A stretch of DNA of 52,085 nucleotides from Nemertoderma westbladi (GCA_032718475.1 JAUCBJ010000563.1:1-52085), one strand, 5' to 3'. Positions 9,888 through 21,053 are shown, numbered from the stretch's first letter. The notes: generated from the sequence alone by a model not told the origin. A program made the numbers and translations.

Positions 9888-11979
9888 CTATAATCAAACC
9901 CAATTCGTAAGTGATATTACATCATCCAACACCTGGTCCTATAACTCATCCTCCGTCCCCCATAATGATAAATTTAACGTCTTTTATAGCGACCTTGAAA
10001 AATTATGCTCTTCCTATGTCACCAAAAAAAATATACGTCCCAAACTAATCCCACAAAAGCCATGGATGACCCCTAATCTAATCAAATGCACAATTAAAAA
10101 AAACACTTTATACCGCAAATTTGTAAGACACCCAACGGACGCTAACCGCAACACATTCAATAAATACAGAAACAAATTAACATCTACTCTACGGGCGGCT
10201 GAAAACAACAGTACTATGATACACAATTCAAATTACATTCTAAAAACATTCGTAAAACCTGGATTATAATAAATTCTGCACTAAATAGATCGACTAAACT
10301 TAATCTACCTAAAAAACTAACTATTCGCACTGGAGACATTACTGAAACGGTAACCGACACGGAACGCATCGCAAATATCCTAAACACCCACTTCGCTACA
10401 ATAGGACCTAAGCTTGCTAAAGAAATACCAAATTCACCACGTTCACCTCTCCGTTATATAAATCGTAATCAACCAAATTCCTTTGTTTTAACTGAAACTT
10501 CCCCTGTAGAAGTAGAGTACCGCTTACTGCAACTTGACCCTAATTCTTCCTCGAATGACCAATTCCCAACCAAATTATTATTACACGCTGCAAAACCGCT
10601 ATCAATTCACCTAAGCTATTTAATTAACCTGTCTATTACCCAAGGCTTCTTCCCCAGTGCACTCAAACCAGCTAAAATTATTCCTATTTACAAAGGCAAT
10701 GACCCAACAGACTCCAATAATTACAGGCCAATATCTCTTCTTCCAGTACTAACAAAAATATTCGAACAAATAATAAACTCGCAACTGCAATCATATTTAA
10801 CTAAGTATTCAGTTCTAACAACTTCCCAGTATGGCTTCCGCCCTAGAACCTCAACCTCCCACGCTCTTCTATCAATAATTGAAAAAATTCACCGTTCTCT
10901 CGATGACAAAAATTCAACATGTGCGATATATATTGACCTAAAAAAAGCCTTCGACACCATTGACCACCCGATCTTACTACGCAAACTAGACTGTTACGGC
11001 ATTCGAGGAATCCCCAATCAACTCTTATCCAGTTTTCTAACGGGCAGAACTCAACAAGTATGTATCAGTAACAAACTATCTGCTATTGAACCCCTCCTCT
11101 GTGGTGTTCCTCAAGGTTCGGTAATCTCACCTATTCTCTTTCTCCTCTACATTAATGACCTACCTAACGCTACCAATCTATTATCCACCCTTTTCGCTGA
11201 CGACACCACCCTCCTCCATTCTAACCCAGAAATCCATCAACTCATCGATCAAACAAACATTGAACTAAACAAACTATCTGATTGGCTGAACGCTAATCGA
11301 CTATCTCTAAACCTAAAGAAAACTGAATACACTATATTCTCTAATACAATAACAAACTTATCCACCCAGATTCCATGCTGCGAAATTAAAAATAATCAAA
11401 TTAAATTTTCAACAAACTCCAAAATCCTTGGCATCTGGGTGGATAGCAAACTAAATTGGAAACCTCATATAAACTTCATAATTAAAAAAATATCTAAAAT
11501 GTTATTTCACCCTAATTCACCCTTACATACAGTACGGTATTCTACTTTGGGGAAGTACTCATTCCACCACCCTTCATCCACTTAGAGTTAAAATAAACAA
11601 AATTATCAGATGCATTACTTTCAGTCACTCACAATCGTCCTCTGCGCCTCTATACAAATCACTACGAATTATACCTTTAAACTTACTGTATAAACACCAG
11701 GCTGGCCTTTTCATGCATGATATCCACCACCAGATTATAAGCCCCACCTCTGAACTCGATTCTTTATTTACTAAAACTTCATCTATACACAATTACGCCA
11801 CCCGCTTTTCATCTTTAGGAAACTTTTGTTTACCGCTATTTCGTCTAACCTCTTCCCAAAAATCCATGTGTTTTCAAGGCCCATCTATTTGGAGTACCAT
11901 CCCTTGTGATATGCGTAACAAAAAATCCAAACCTACATTTTCAAAAAATTACAAACTTCATCTAATTTCTAAATTATAA
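9888..11979 (+). pseudogene. LINE reverse transcriptase, frame-broken
   Basis: RT blocks are readable across shifting frames: NYRPISLLPVLTKIFE (about 10718-10765), YGFRPRTSTSHALL, motif A IYIDLKKAFDTIDH (about 10927-10968), motif B GVPQGSVISPILFLLYIND (about 11103-11160) and motif C LFADDT (about 11190-11208). The thumb and C-terminus end at the TAA at 11977-11979. Frame breaks lie at about 9880, 10240 and 11510. All catalytic Asp residues remain, so decay is recent. The order NYRPISLLP then FADD is that of the CR1/L2/Jockey group. Confidence 0.85.
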
Positions 11980-12456
11980 CCAAATTCACTCCCATACAAA
12001 CCATATCACTGGCCTGCGTCTTTGCTCAATTTTAATTTTATTTCAAATTGCAAAAATCTCAATTCCCTCCACATTGTACATCCGTCGCCTACAGATTTCC
12101 CGCTGACGTTACCTTACTTATTACATACAATAAGTAACTATTTACAAGATTAGTCCCACGGTTCAAAAATATAATTAATAAATTTCGAAACTAATAAAAA
12201 CTATCCTAAATTATGAGCATTCAGATGTAACCTCCATTCCTCTCTCACCCCCCCCCCCCCCCCCCCCCCGTGGCTAGCGTCTACTAGCCCTGCTATTAGC
12301 TAGCCTCCGTGTCCTTACATCGTTCCCTGACACCCTACCAACTTTTTTCTTAACTATTTACAATATATATCCACATTTTATGGTATTTGGGTGCGTGCAA
12401 TACAATGAATTTCATAAATCAAGAAGGATTAAATTTATATTGAATTGAATTGAATG

Positions 12457-12560
12457 AACATGCTGACGTCAGATTTTGGCTGACCCCCTCCCCTCCCCTC
12501 ATCAGCACGTCATCAGATTTTCCCAACCCCCCCCCCCCCCCCTAAAGTGCTGACGTCATA
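12457..12560. repeat. Short repeats with TGACGTCA and poly-C
   Basis: About three imperfect 40-bp units of the form GCTGACGTCAGATTTT then a C-rich tract, ending in a 17-bp C run. Two units contain the palindrome TGACGTCA (CRE core). No coding potential. Confidence 0.6.
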
Positions 12561-12643
12561 CTTGGACGGCCCCAAAGCAGTTCGCTTAAGACTGCCCGTT
12601 CAATAGAAGTGGATTAGGTGGGACTGTGAGTGTCAGGGGCTAG

Positions 12644-12714
12644 TGGCTGAGCTGGTTAGCGCTACTGATGAGGCCTGTTAGGCCGAAACGTACGTATAGC
12701 GCTGGTTCAACCCC
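12644..12714 (+). promoter_or_regulatory. Type 2 Pol III internal promoter (A and B boxes)
   Basis: A box 12644-12655 and B box 12704-12714, both exact consensus matches, with a spacing (48 bp between) normal for tRNA genes and SINEs. Confidence 0.7.
12656..12703 (+). ncRNA. Type I hammerhead ribozyme
   Basis: Stem I strand AGCGCTA (12658-12664) pairs fully with TAGCGCT (12697-12703), 7 bp. Core CTGATGA is at 12665-12671. Stem II is GGCC/GGCC around the loop TGTTA (12672-12684). The second core GAAA is at 12685-12688. Stem III is minimal: A-C/G-T pairs around GTAC, or ACG/CGT with a 2-nt loop (12688-12695). The predicted cleavage is after A12696, preceded by T12695, a legal UH site. Every conserved core base is present. 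Very short stem III is known for hammerheads of Penelope-like elements and animal retrozymes, which cleave best as dimers. Confidence 0.88.
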
Positions 12715-12739
12715 CGGTGAGCGTTGACGCGCTTTCTCA

Positions 12740-12745
12740 TTTTTT
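12740..12745 (+). terminator. Pol III T-run terminator
   Basis: Six consecutive T, 25 bp after the B box. Confidence 0.55.
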
Positions 12746-12747
12746 CC

Positions 12748-13810
12748 ACTTCTGAACTGTTCACACTTTTAGACCTTTAGCAGCTTAACCTGCCAATTTT
12801 AAATGTCCTTTTGATTATGAATCGACTTTGCCCGTACCAATTACCTGGTGTACTGAATTTACATCTGCCGAAGCCAGTCCGTGCGCGGCGTATGACCCAC
12901 GGTGTGGGAGACTGGATTCGGGTTCCAGAGGAAGTTATTGCGGTGTAGGCTACTTTGTATTATTCGATTGATTGCTACTATATAATCTCTGACAACTATA
13001 TTTACTTTCGGGGAAATATTAACAGTTCCTTTGGGACGTGGCGCTTTAAGTATAAACAGAGTTATGACTTACACTAATCACAACTAGATGGCCACAGAGT
13101 TTCGTAAATAGCGCATTCTTTAGGAGATGCTTTATTAACCTTCACACGACTTCACACTACTTCCACTAATTGCCGACCGTCACTGATTTTAATCATATAT
13201 AAGGAGGATTGCAACTGACACACGTAGGGATTATGAAATAGCATTTAATTCACACAAAAACCACTATAATTTGAGTCACAGTTGCTACAGGTAAACTCTT
13301 CCTCCGCTTACCTCAGTAATCAAGAAGATTGAGGGGTTTACGATTATTTATCGGTATTCTCCAAATATAACATCCATTAATATAAACAGCAATTAACACA
13401 ATATAAAACAGCATTAAAACAGTGCGGTGAACAGTCAGTATGTGTTCATGAAGTTCAGTGTTCCAGTATGACAAGTGTATGACCAGTTAATAGATTTACG
13501 TCCTTATAACTCCAGCCATCAGATGTTCTTGGGCTAAAGTCTGAAACGTCCGTACTTAGTACAGAATTCTGAGAGGAATCTAATTCTCAGAAAAACGATA
13601 ACTGCGCATGCGCAAGTTTCCTCAGGTAGGTCTCTACTGGCATAACTGGGAAGATTGCTCTGATTGGCTGAATAAGCTTGAACAAAGAGATCTCCACGTA
13701 CACAAAGAATCAGCTGACAGATTTCGTCATCTTGGTTCTAATTTCTGTCCGACGCGTAGTTGAACAATTTTAGGGCTATTTTAGAGTATTCTGCTGCATT
13801 GCGTAAAAAT
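12748..13810 (+). repeat. Dispersed 1-kb repeat, copy 1
   Basis: Colinear and same-strand with 46350-47400. Shared blocks include ATATAATCTCTGACAA, AATATTAACAGTTCCTTT, GGACGTGGCGCTTTA, AAACAGAGTTATGACTTA and GCGCATTCTTTAGGA; similarity fades toward the right end. No coding capacity. It begins directly after the hammerhead unit here, and directly upstream of the DNA polymerase frame in the other copy. It could be the terminal region of a large element or an independent non-autonomous repeat. Confidence 0.8.
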
Positions 13811-14282
13811 GACTTGTTATGTCCGCAAAAGCTTTTACATGAACAAACCCATAATATTACACCTTTAATTACAGTTGCAATAGCTCATCTCCAATTTATT
13901 TAACTAAAGCACTTAAGAAGTAATATCATACTAAACAGGTTTAGTGGTCAGTGGGTTGACCTCAGGTGAGTAAGCTTTCTCCAAGCAGGGCTTCTTCAGG
14001 TAATTAATGAAAATGCATACAGCAGATCTCGCCAAGCCATTTTCAGATTTGAAATCCCGAATAGGGGACAGGGTTAGTTTTTTGCTTCCGCACCAATGGT
14101 TTAGAGGTACTAGTCAGCTGGGGCATCTTGCATCCTTAAATGGCTTTTTTACTCTGCGTCTTGAAATTCGTGTATACGGCGCCATAAAACTATTTTTTAA
14201 TAATAATAATAAAGTTGAAACAGAGAACATTTATTCGGTAATAACGGCATCAATTTGGTTTACATATTTATATTTATCCAAC
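13811..14282. other. No gene seen
   Basis: AT-rich. A 96-codon frame at 14007-14297 (+) has no recognisable features and overlaps the 3' end of the zinc-finger gene on the other strand; I do not call it. Confidence 0.4.
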
Positions 14283-14288
14283 TTTATT
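14283..14288 (-). other. Poly(A) signal of the zinc-finger gene
   Basis: AATAAA on the minus strand, about 220 bp downstream of the zinc-finger stop codon. It is the only canonical signal I see close to it. Confidence 0.5.
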
Positions 14289-14361
14289 GATTTTTGACAC
14301 AAATCGGTTTCATAATGTAGATATTAATACTCGACGTTTAATTATCATAATCTACAACTAA

Positions 14362-14509
14362 CTACAGACAGAATTTTAGTTTATCTGTGTCCAACAATAT
14401 CACTGGAAGTGAGGAAAGATTTCTTACAAACATTACAGTTACCGAGTTTGTGGGTTTGTGGCTCGATACATGATGGCGCCGGGAGAAACATTTCATACAA
14501 ACATTACAG
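14362..14509 (-). pseudogene. Decayed extra C2H2 fingers downstream of the zinc-finger stop
   Basis: After the stop codon, shifted frames still read like fingers: GNCNVCMKCFSRRHHVSSH, then LGNCNVCKKSFLTSSDIVGH. The first repeats the FSRRHH helix of finger 7. So the protein once had about nine fingers, and the last two were lost by a frameshift or stop within the tandem repeat. Confidence 0.65.
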
Positions 14510-15255
14510 TTACCGAGTCTCCCCACTGCGGATACATTTGTGGCGCGATAGATGATGGCGTCGGGAGAAACATTTACCGCATGTATCGCATCTAAACGGT
14601 CGTTCACCTGTATGTGATCTCTTATGGCGCGTTAGATTACCGCTCTTTCTAAATCCTTTCCCGCACGTTTTGCACACATACGGACGCTCTCCGGTGTGAA
14701 TTCTTTTGTGGGACTTTAGAGTACCGCTCTCTGTAAATCCCTTCCCACACGTGTCGCACACAAACGGACGCTCTCCGGAATGAGTTCGCTTGTGCGTAGT
14801 TAGGTGGCCTAGTTGATAGAAACGTTTCTCACACACGTTGCATTTATACGGTTTCTCTCCACTGTGGGTCCGCATGTGCGTGGTTAGGTTGCCTAGTTGA
14901 TAGAAACGTGTCTCACACACGTTGCATTTATACGGTTTCTCTCCACTGTGGGTCCGCATGTGCGTGGTTAGGTTACCTAGGTGAGAGAATCGTTTGTTGC
15001 AGATGTCGCATTGGTAAGGACGCTCGCCGGTGTGGATCCGTTGGTGTATAATAAGTTGGCTGTTACATGCGAACGTCTTATCACAAGTATCACAGCTGAA
15101 AGGCTTCTCATTGGAGCGGCTCCTTTTCACAAAGTGCTGGGGTTGAATCCCAGAGGGACCAGGTTGGTCGAAGGAGTTATTCATACTTCCGGGTGTTACG
15201 TCATTGTTGGAAGTGATCATGTCTGAATCATCAGGGGATGGCTGTGATTGGTCGC
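14510..15255 (-). CDS. C2H2 zinc-finger protein, terminal exon
   Basis: Seven tandem C2H2 fingers of Krueppel type, joined by TGE(R/K)P linkers (HTGERPY, HSGEKPY). A Ser/Asn/Pro-rich N-terminal stretch contains QPGPSGIQ. Finger 3 differs from finger 4 at only a few residues, so tandem copying has continued. The last finger ends HKCIR, where the second zinc-binding His is missing. An ATG lies at 15218-15220, but the frame continues upstream to a splice acceptor (TATCTAG, exon from 15255), so an earlier exon probably supplies the true N-terminus. Likely a sequence-specific DNA-binding nuclear protein; the target is unknown. Confidence 0.85.
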
Positions 15256-15971
15256 CTAGATAAATTAAATATTTAATAATGGATAATATTGATTACAATC
15301 AGAATATAATGTAAGTAATGCAATAATAAATTTTGTTAAAATTTGTGACATGGTGGGGGTGGTGGGGGGGGGGGGGGGGGGGGGGTTGAGTAGCTATACT
15401 TGTGACGTCACAATAGCACTTTAGTGAACAAATAATCACGTTTCTAACAATCACGAGTAATCTACAACATGTTCAACTGCGGAAATAGAAAAATTAAATA
15501 TGTAATAATTCACGACCTTGTTAGCCACTGGACAACTAGTGATGTAGACATAGTTAGCTCACACCAAAACACAAGCTGGATGTATATGACAGAACAGCAC
15601 AGTACGGCAGTACTGCAACTTAAAATCATGTGATCTGCCATCTGCTTGACTGTCGATTGTAACCAAATATATTAACTGTTAAATAAATGCTTAATGCAGT
15701 AATTGATTAATTTAATACTGAACCGTACACAGTATACTACGTTGTAATGTAGGCCATAAAAGTTATGAAAAAGTAATCTCATATTGTAAAATTTATCTTT
15801 GGAACAAATAACGAGGACCGACCCTCTCGGAAACAAGGTTCGCCTTAAGAGGCTATCCCCGTAATGTAATTTGATAATAACTTTAGTAATAATACTGTTT
15901 GTATAGCGCCAAATTAATATTGCAGATCTATGTCATATGTATCTAATGTCATCAATGTTTACGTTATTTAA
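15256..15971. other. Intron or flank, no gene seen
   Basis: Holds a G-rich run at about 15353-15386 (26 G in one tract) and a TGACGTCA at about 15402. No coding frame with support. Confidence 0.5.
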
Positions 15972-16116
15972 TTGTTCATGTTATACTTTGAGCACCGTCC
16001 ATTAAATCAATACCAATACCAATGCCACCACCCAAGAACCCGCAACCTACTTCAAGACCTCTTTAGATCTCAGACTACTACTACTATGATCGGCATGCTG
16101 CATTGCATCTGCATTT

Positions 16117-17677
16117 TTAAGAATGCTGTGCCGGCTTGTCAACAAAATTGCACCGCCACAACTCCCTATCACCCATGACATTTGCTAGATCATCCGCATC
16201 TTTAAGGCCAGTGTCCTTTAAGATGCGTCTCAAGAAGGTCATGGGCTGTCCACCATGCTTATTCACTCCATGAGGCTGCCAAAGTACAAGATTATGCACT
16301 GGCTGGTGCTCACGGCGAAAGCAATGTCCTGCAAAGCGGAGGCGATTTTGTTCTAGTGTCAAGCTCGGGGGAACCAATGAGACACCTCCAATGTTATATA
16401 GTGTCTGGTTGGAGATGTGTGCATTGTACTTGACACAATAAACCTGCCGTAGCATTCTTGTGAATGTGCCATCCAGAGATTTGGTGTCCTCGGCAGTTAG
16501 AGCCCAGCATGGACTCCCGTAGAGGAGTACTGGAACTACTGCTGCTCTAAATAATCGGACCTTAAGTTTCCGATTAATTCTTGGTGACTTCCAAATCCTG
16601 GAAAGCCTATTCAAGGCTGCCCATGCCCTTCCCTTACGTATTCGAAGGTCCTCACCTGACTTCCGGATCCATGATCCCAGGTAACAGAAGTCGTCCACAT
16701 GCTCAAGCATACCATCCTTTGAGCTTATGCTCATCCGATCAGAGACTTGCTGAGGACTTTCAAAGTTAACTGTCAGAATTTTGGTCTTTCTGGAGTTAAT
16801 AAAAAGACCAACACTAGAAGCAGCATGTTCTAATGAGCTGAGGAGCCGTTGGTACTCCTAAGTCATCAGCAAAGTCTAGATCAGTTAGGTACTTGGCAGG
16901 ATTTCCTCGACTTCTGGAGCCAGTAGGTGGAGTTATCATCACCCCATCATCATTATAATGATCTAAGGACATGCGTAGAACATAGTCAACCACAATAATG
17001 AACAAGAATGGTGCAAGTGTGTCTCCTTGGAGGACGCCCCATAACACTTCAAATGGTTCTGTGTCACCGTCAACAGTAGACACAAATGTTGTCGAACCAT
17101 CGTATACTGATCTGATTGCTGCAATAATTTCATCAGGAATCCCATATAATAAAAGTATGCTGAACATACGTGAGCGAGAGACTGAATCAAAGGCCTTGAA
17201 GAAGTCCACAAAGATAACAGCCAGATGCCTGTCTTTCTTTTTTGATAACTCTTCAATTATCCTTCTAAGTGCCAAAATGGGCTCCATGGTCCCACGACCT
17301 TTACGGAACCCATTCTGATTTCCACGGAGCAGTCTCTCAATGGGATCCCTGATGCGATTTAATAGAATCCTATTGTATAGCTTTGCAGCAATCGAGATCA
17401 ATGAGATTCCCCGAAAAGAACCATAGAGTGTTAGGTTGCCCTTCTTGGGAACTGGCACCAACTTATTTGTTTTCATTTCTTGTGGGACTCTTGTTGTTCG
17501 GTACATGTCTACTATGATGGGATAGATGAGCTTTAAACACTCAGGTATTTTAAAGACCTCAGGGGGAACACCATCTACTCCACTGGCACGATTGGTCTTA
17601 ATGCTCTTTGCAGCAGCCTTCACTTCTGCAAAGGAGATATCGCCAATGGGAATATCTGGGAGTACAGACTCAGACAC
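16117..17677 (-). pseudogene. LINE reverse transcriptase and C-terminal domain, frame-broken
   Basis: RT motifs: ASGVDGVPPEVFK (about 17560-17590), GNQNGFRKGRGTMEPIL, motif A IFVDFFKAFDSVSR (about 17175-17215), motif B LQGDTLAPFLFIIVVDY (about 16990-17040) and motif C DFADD (about 16865-16880). One frame break just after DFADD (about 16840-16870) shifts into a frame that reads through to a C-terminal domain with HVDDFCYLGSWI, LYGSPCWALT and RLRFAGHCFRR. That last set (FCYLGS.I, YG.E.W.L) is typical of RTE/BovB-type elements. Another one-base break near 17680 separates it from the endonuclease. Confidence 0.8.
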
Positions 17678-17685
17678 TTTTACTT

Positions 17686-19467
17686 CTATAAGTTATCAGG
17701 CAATACCCTGTCATTATTGAGGAGCTTTTCAAAGTGGGCTTTCCAACCATTGAGGCGATCGGCTGGTGATTCAGCCTTAACCTTGGTGGTTGGTTGGCTT
17801 TTCCGCCCAGTAAGCAGATTGATCGATTTCCATGCCTGGGATGATTGCCTGCTGTCGTCAGCATCATTGATGGCATCAACCTGTTGGTTTATTAGCTCCT
17901 GTAGATTAGCAGAGTACTGCCTGTTCAGGGACCTAGATGCAGCCTTAACTGCATTCTTGGCCGCTGTAGTCTGTTTGAGTCGGGACTCTTTCTGCGCCTT
18001 ATGAAGGTCATTTCGGCACTTCTGAATTTTGTTGTCAGTCCAGGGGGCCCTTTTCCTGTTTCGAGGGTATACAGGAACTGTTTCTGCAGCTGCTAACTTA
18101 ACTGCTTCTGTAAAGGCAGTATAGCCCTCACAGTGATCTGCCGCCTCAGAGGCAAGAGCCTCATACCTGTTGCTCAGCTGTAGTGTGAAGCTGGATCTCA
18201 CACTTGGCTGTTGCAACAGAGAGGACCAGTCATGCCGCGGCAAGGCAGATTTCGTTGTTCTGCTAGCACGCAGACTAAGTCTTACCTTGGCCACAATAAG
18301 GCGGTGATCACTGGAGAAGGGTCGAAGTGTAAATGCATTACAGTCTTGTATAGAGCTCCTGTATTTCCTACGAAACAGAATATGGTCTATCTGGGACTTG
18401 TGACCACTGGGTCCACTATGAGTCCATAGCTTTCCAGTTCGCTTCTTGAACTGGGTTCCAGCCGAAAACAATCCATTTCCAGAGATAAAATCCTGAAGAT
18501 GGACAGAATTTCGGTTAACCCTATTGCTATAGACCCAGGGCGATGTAGGTGATTGATGCAGACTTGCATTAAAGTCTCCCAGGAATGTTAAGAATGCATG
18601 CTGATCCACTCCATCAGTAGCTGCTTGTAGATTGTGGTAGAAATTTTCCACCTCCTCTACAGGGGCAACACTAGTTGGAGAGTAGCACACAATCAGAACC
18701 ACCTTAGGAAACTTCTTAGCCAGTCTTCCAGAACATGAGAAGTGGCAACGGATGATGCGGTTAGAGATTTGGTCTATTTTGTCCAATGCTGCATGTGCAG
18801 TTGGATTCATCAATAGACCAATTCCACCATTGCCACTATCATCTGCTGACGCGAGGGCGAGTCGCCAACCGCCCCCCATGTCCTTAATCAGAACCTCATC
18901 AGTCTGTCCAGTCTGCATTCGGTGCTCTTGAACACCCACTGCGCTAAGAGAAAGCTTATCTGCCAAGGCAGTCAGCTCACCTTGTCGCATTGGGGACCCG
19001 AGTGTTAGGGTGTTTACTGAGGCTAGTCTTGTGACTTGCCTCAGATTCACCAATGGCTTTGTTGGTCGGGGTGGAACATGAGAGTAGCCTCCAACTCCAG
19101 AATCCCTCTCCCCATCACAATCTGGCCTTCCTGGTGACCCAGGGTTTGGGCCAGAAAGGTCATCAGGAAAGGGACTCAAAGAATTGTTGGCTGCTCTCTC
19201 TCCAGTAGGGGGTGAGACAGGCAGCCGGTCAGGAGTTAACTGACGCCTGTGAGGCCGATTGTGTCCGGTAATTCCACTGGCCTCTAGTGGCCGGACCTCC
19301 GCATTGCTAATGTAATCCATAGTGGGGGTTGGGGGGTGCTTTTTTGCCGAGTCAGCTCTCGGGGCAAATACCACACCCTGGTTTGCCATTCCACAGGGTG
19401 GGTGTCGCAATGGAGTCAGATATGAGGCCCATCTCCCATATCTACTCTGGCGCACATGACCCACCAT
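17686..19467 (-). CDS. LINE ORF 5' part: AP endonuclease
   Basis: 593 codons. A Pro-rich N-terminal third is followed by an endonuclease-exonuclease-phosphatase domain: ASVNTLTLGSPMRQGEL, VGVQEHR, LIVCYSPTS, FLGDFNASL, SQIDHILFRRKY and the catalytic SSDHRLIVAKV. The final third is a Lys/Gln-rich linker (RNRKRAPWTDNK, W..H...L) that normally leads directly into RT. The stop TAG near 17686 is probably a frameshift product, because the RT resumes immediately in another frame. Confidence 0.85.
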   Translation of the reverse strand: MVGHVRQSRYGRWASYLTPLRHPPCGMANQGVVFAPRADSAKKHPPTPTMDYISNAEVRPLEASGITGHNRPHRRQLTPDRLPVSPPTGERAANNSLSPFPDDLSGPNPGSPGRPDCDGERDSGVGGYSHVPPRPTKPLVNLRQVTRLASVNTLTLGSPMRQGELTALADKLSLSAVGVQEHRMQTGQTDEVLIKDMGGGWRLALASADDSGNGGIGLLMNPTAHAALDKIDQISNRIIRCHFSCSGRLAKKFPKVVLIVCYSPTSVAPVEEVENFYHNLQAATDGVDQHAFLTFLGDFNASLHQSPTSPWVYSNRVNRNSVHLQDFISGNGLFSAGTQFKKRTGKLWTHSGPSGHKSQIDHILFRRKYRSSIQDCNAFTLRPFSSDHRLIVAKVRLSLRASRTTKSALPRHDWSSLLQQPSVRSSFTLQLSNRYEALASEAADHCEGYTAFTEAVKLAAAETVPVYPRNRKRAPWTDNKIQKCRNDLHKAQKESRLKQTTAAKNAVKAASRSLNRQYSANLQELINQQVDAINDADDSRQSSQAWKSINLLTGRKSQPTTKVKAESPADRLNGWKAHFEKLLNNDRVLPDNL

Positions 19468-19860
19468 TGGCTGTTGCAGCTCATCTGCTGGGTCATGCCC
19501 TGTACCCTTGCTGCCAGGTGCAGGTCGCAGTGAAGTGCTCTCAGAGTGGACATGAGAACACTCTGCTCCTGACCAGCCATTGGTAGATCACCATCTGCCT
19601 GGTCAGGCCATATACCCCTGCAGCCAAGTATATGGGTCCTTAATCCAGGACCAAGGGCGTCCTTATCCCAGAACGAAGGGGGTCCTAGTTACAGGACCAG
19701 ATTTGCCCTAGTAAGAGGGTCTATGCAGCTACAGGTGGCACCTCCTTTATGCTGCATGGAGGTGGCAAGTTTTCTTGATCAATGACCTAGAATACCTGAC
19801 CTGACCTGATCTCAGACTGGACAGATAGAGATAATCCTTAAGTCGATGCAGGACCAAAAA

Positions 19861-20754
19861 ATAGCAAAAAAACAAGGTGTACGTGCGTCAGCTAGTCGAG
19901 TATCTCGGGGTAGCAACCCTGAATATTGATCTTTTCACCGACCCGACATGGATCTCCACCAGTGGAGGCTGGCGGTGGTAAGCCTCACTGCCGCCCTATT
20001 ATAATTCGATTCATCGGACGGAAACTAATCTCGGCGGACGATGTTCCTCAACAAACGGAAACTTCCGAAGGGTATCTGCCTATCGAAACATTTAACAGCC
20101 TGTCGATCTGCCCAATTACGTCGTGTTAATGTATTGAAACGTATCAAAGCTATATGGGCTGTATGCTGCTTAGGTGCTGAATGGGTCAATCTTTGTTAGG
20201 ATTACTGAAAATGGTTCTAGATTCTAAATGGACAGTAAATGGATTTTGAAATTGTAAAAAAATGTGAAAACATAAATATTTCAGATTTAAAATATTGCAG
20301 AATATATTAATGACTTCATAATTTTCAAAAAATACTAGCTACCATAAAAAAAATATTAAAAGGTTCTAGAACATTCACCAATATCAAAAAAACACTCAAA
20401 ACAGTATTAATTTTTCTTACTTTCAAGAAATACTAGCTAGTATAAAAAAAACGGCACTACTATGTTATGGATACCCACTTTTTAAATAAACTTTTTCATA
20501 TGAAAATGGCATTTATCATGAGGTTTTTTGTTCTAGAACAAAGTTGCAGAGTTGCAGAATATATTAATGATCAAAAATATTGATGATATTATAACAGTTA
20601 AAGCTTGTATTAAAAATAGTTGGGTATTTTTTAAACATCGTGAGCAGTTTTCTGAATCCAAAGTGTCCCTGAATGCGATCCAGCTATTACTCTACCCTAG
20701 GATAATAATTTAGGCTTATTAACCAACCAACAGGCCTATACATATACAAACGCA
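19861..20754. other. AT-rich spacer with scattered TTCTAGAA
   Basis: No gene. TTCTAGAA occurs at about 20363 and 20531, and the phrase AAAATACTAGCTA is repeated, similar to the flanks of the poly-C element that follows. Confidence 0.4.
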
Positions 20755-21053
20755 GGCACCAGTGTTTTATAGCTACACCCCCCCCCCCCCCCCAAATTTT
20801 TATTACTAGCTAGTTTTTGCAATTTCTTTTTTTTGAAATGTTCTAGAACATGAAATACATTTGAAAAAAAATAATAAAATGTTCTAGAACGAATATTTTT
20901 TGTTCTAGAAGAACAATATTAAAAAAAATTAATGTACTATTTTTCTTTTTTAATAATGTTCTAGAACATGTTAGCTAGAACAGTTCAAAAAAATTTTTTT
21001 TTTAATTATATTTAGAATTTGTTTCATATAATTTTTAATCGTTGCTGGCAAGA

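Larger units (their letters stand above)
8527..12456 (+). mobile_element. CR1/L2-like non-LTR retrotransposon
   Basis: A nearly full-length but frame-broken LINE: PHD-like zinc finger, apurinic endonuclease and RT from 8739 to 11979, then a 3' UTR ending in ATTGAATTGAATTGAAT repeats (about 12438-12456). Short 3' tandem tails instead of poly(A) are typical of CR1/L2-type elements. The 3' UTR carries a poly-C run at 12250-12269. Smaller remnants of related copies lie at 3371-3775, 25740-25960, 27790-28118 and 29071-29756. Confidence 0.85.
12630..12746 (+). ncRNA. Pol III-type tRNA-like unit enclosing a hammerhead ribozyme
   Basis: A compact unit resembling the head of a tRNA-derived SINE. It has an A box TGGCTGAGCTGG at 12644-12655 (exact match to TRGCNNARYNGG), a B box GGTTCAACCCC at 12704-12714 (exact match to GGTTCRANYCC), and a run of six T at 12740-12745 that would stop Pol III. 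Where a tRNA has its anticodon region, this unit has a complete hammerhead. No SINE body or poly(A) tail is visible after the T run. Schistosome Sm-alpha SINE-like elements are the known precedent for a hammerhead in a Pol III-type unit. Whether this is a single stray copy or a family cannot be told here. Confidence 0.75.
15972..19860 (-). mobile_element. RTE-like non-LTR retrotransposon
   Basis: Minus-strand LINE: endonuclease (17686-19467), RT (about 16860-17677) and C-terminal domain (16117-16734), separated by two frame breaks but otherwise complete. The region 19470-19860 looks like its 5' UTR, with short inverted and repeated CCTGGTC/GGACC words. The 3' end, near 15972-16030, has CCAATACCAATACCAATG-type short repeats on the plus strand. 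More GC-rich than its neighbourhood, which marks it as an insertion. Confidence 0.8.

Noticed and set aside
13515-13560. Possible second hammerhead: CTGAAACGTCCGTA after CAGATGTTCTTGGGC
   Set aside because: The GAAA and short stem III part fits, but the CTGATGA core is absent and neither stem I nor stem II pairs.
12748-13810. Penelope-like element LTR carrying the hammerhead
   Set aside because: No Penelope RT or GIY-YIG nuclease is found nearby and no direct repeat of the hammerhead exists in the window.
14007-14297. 96-codon plus-strand frame
   Set aside because: No family resemblance and it overlaps the likely 3' UTR and poly(A) signal of the zinc-finger gene.
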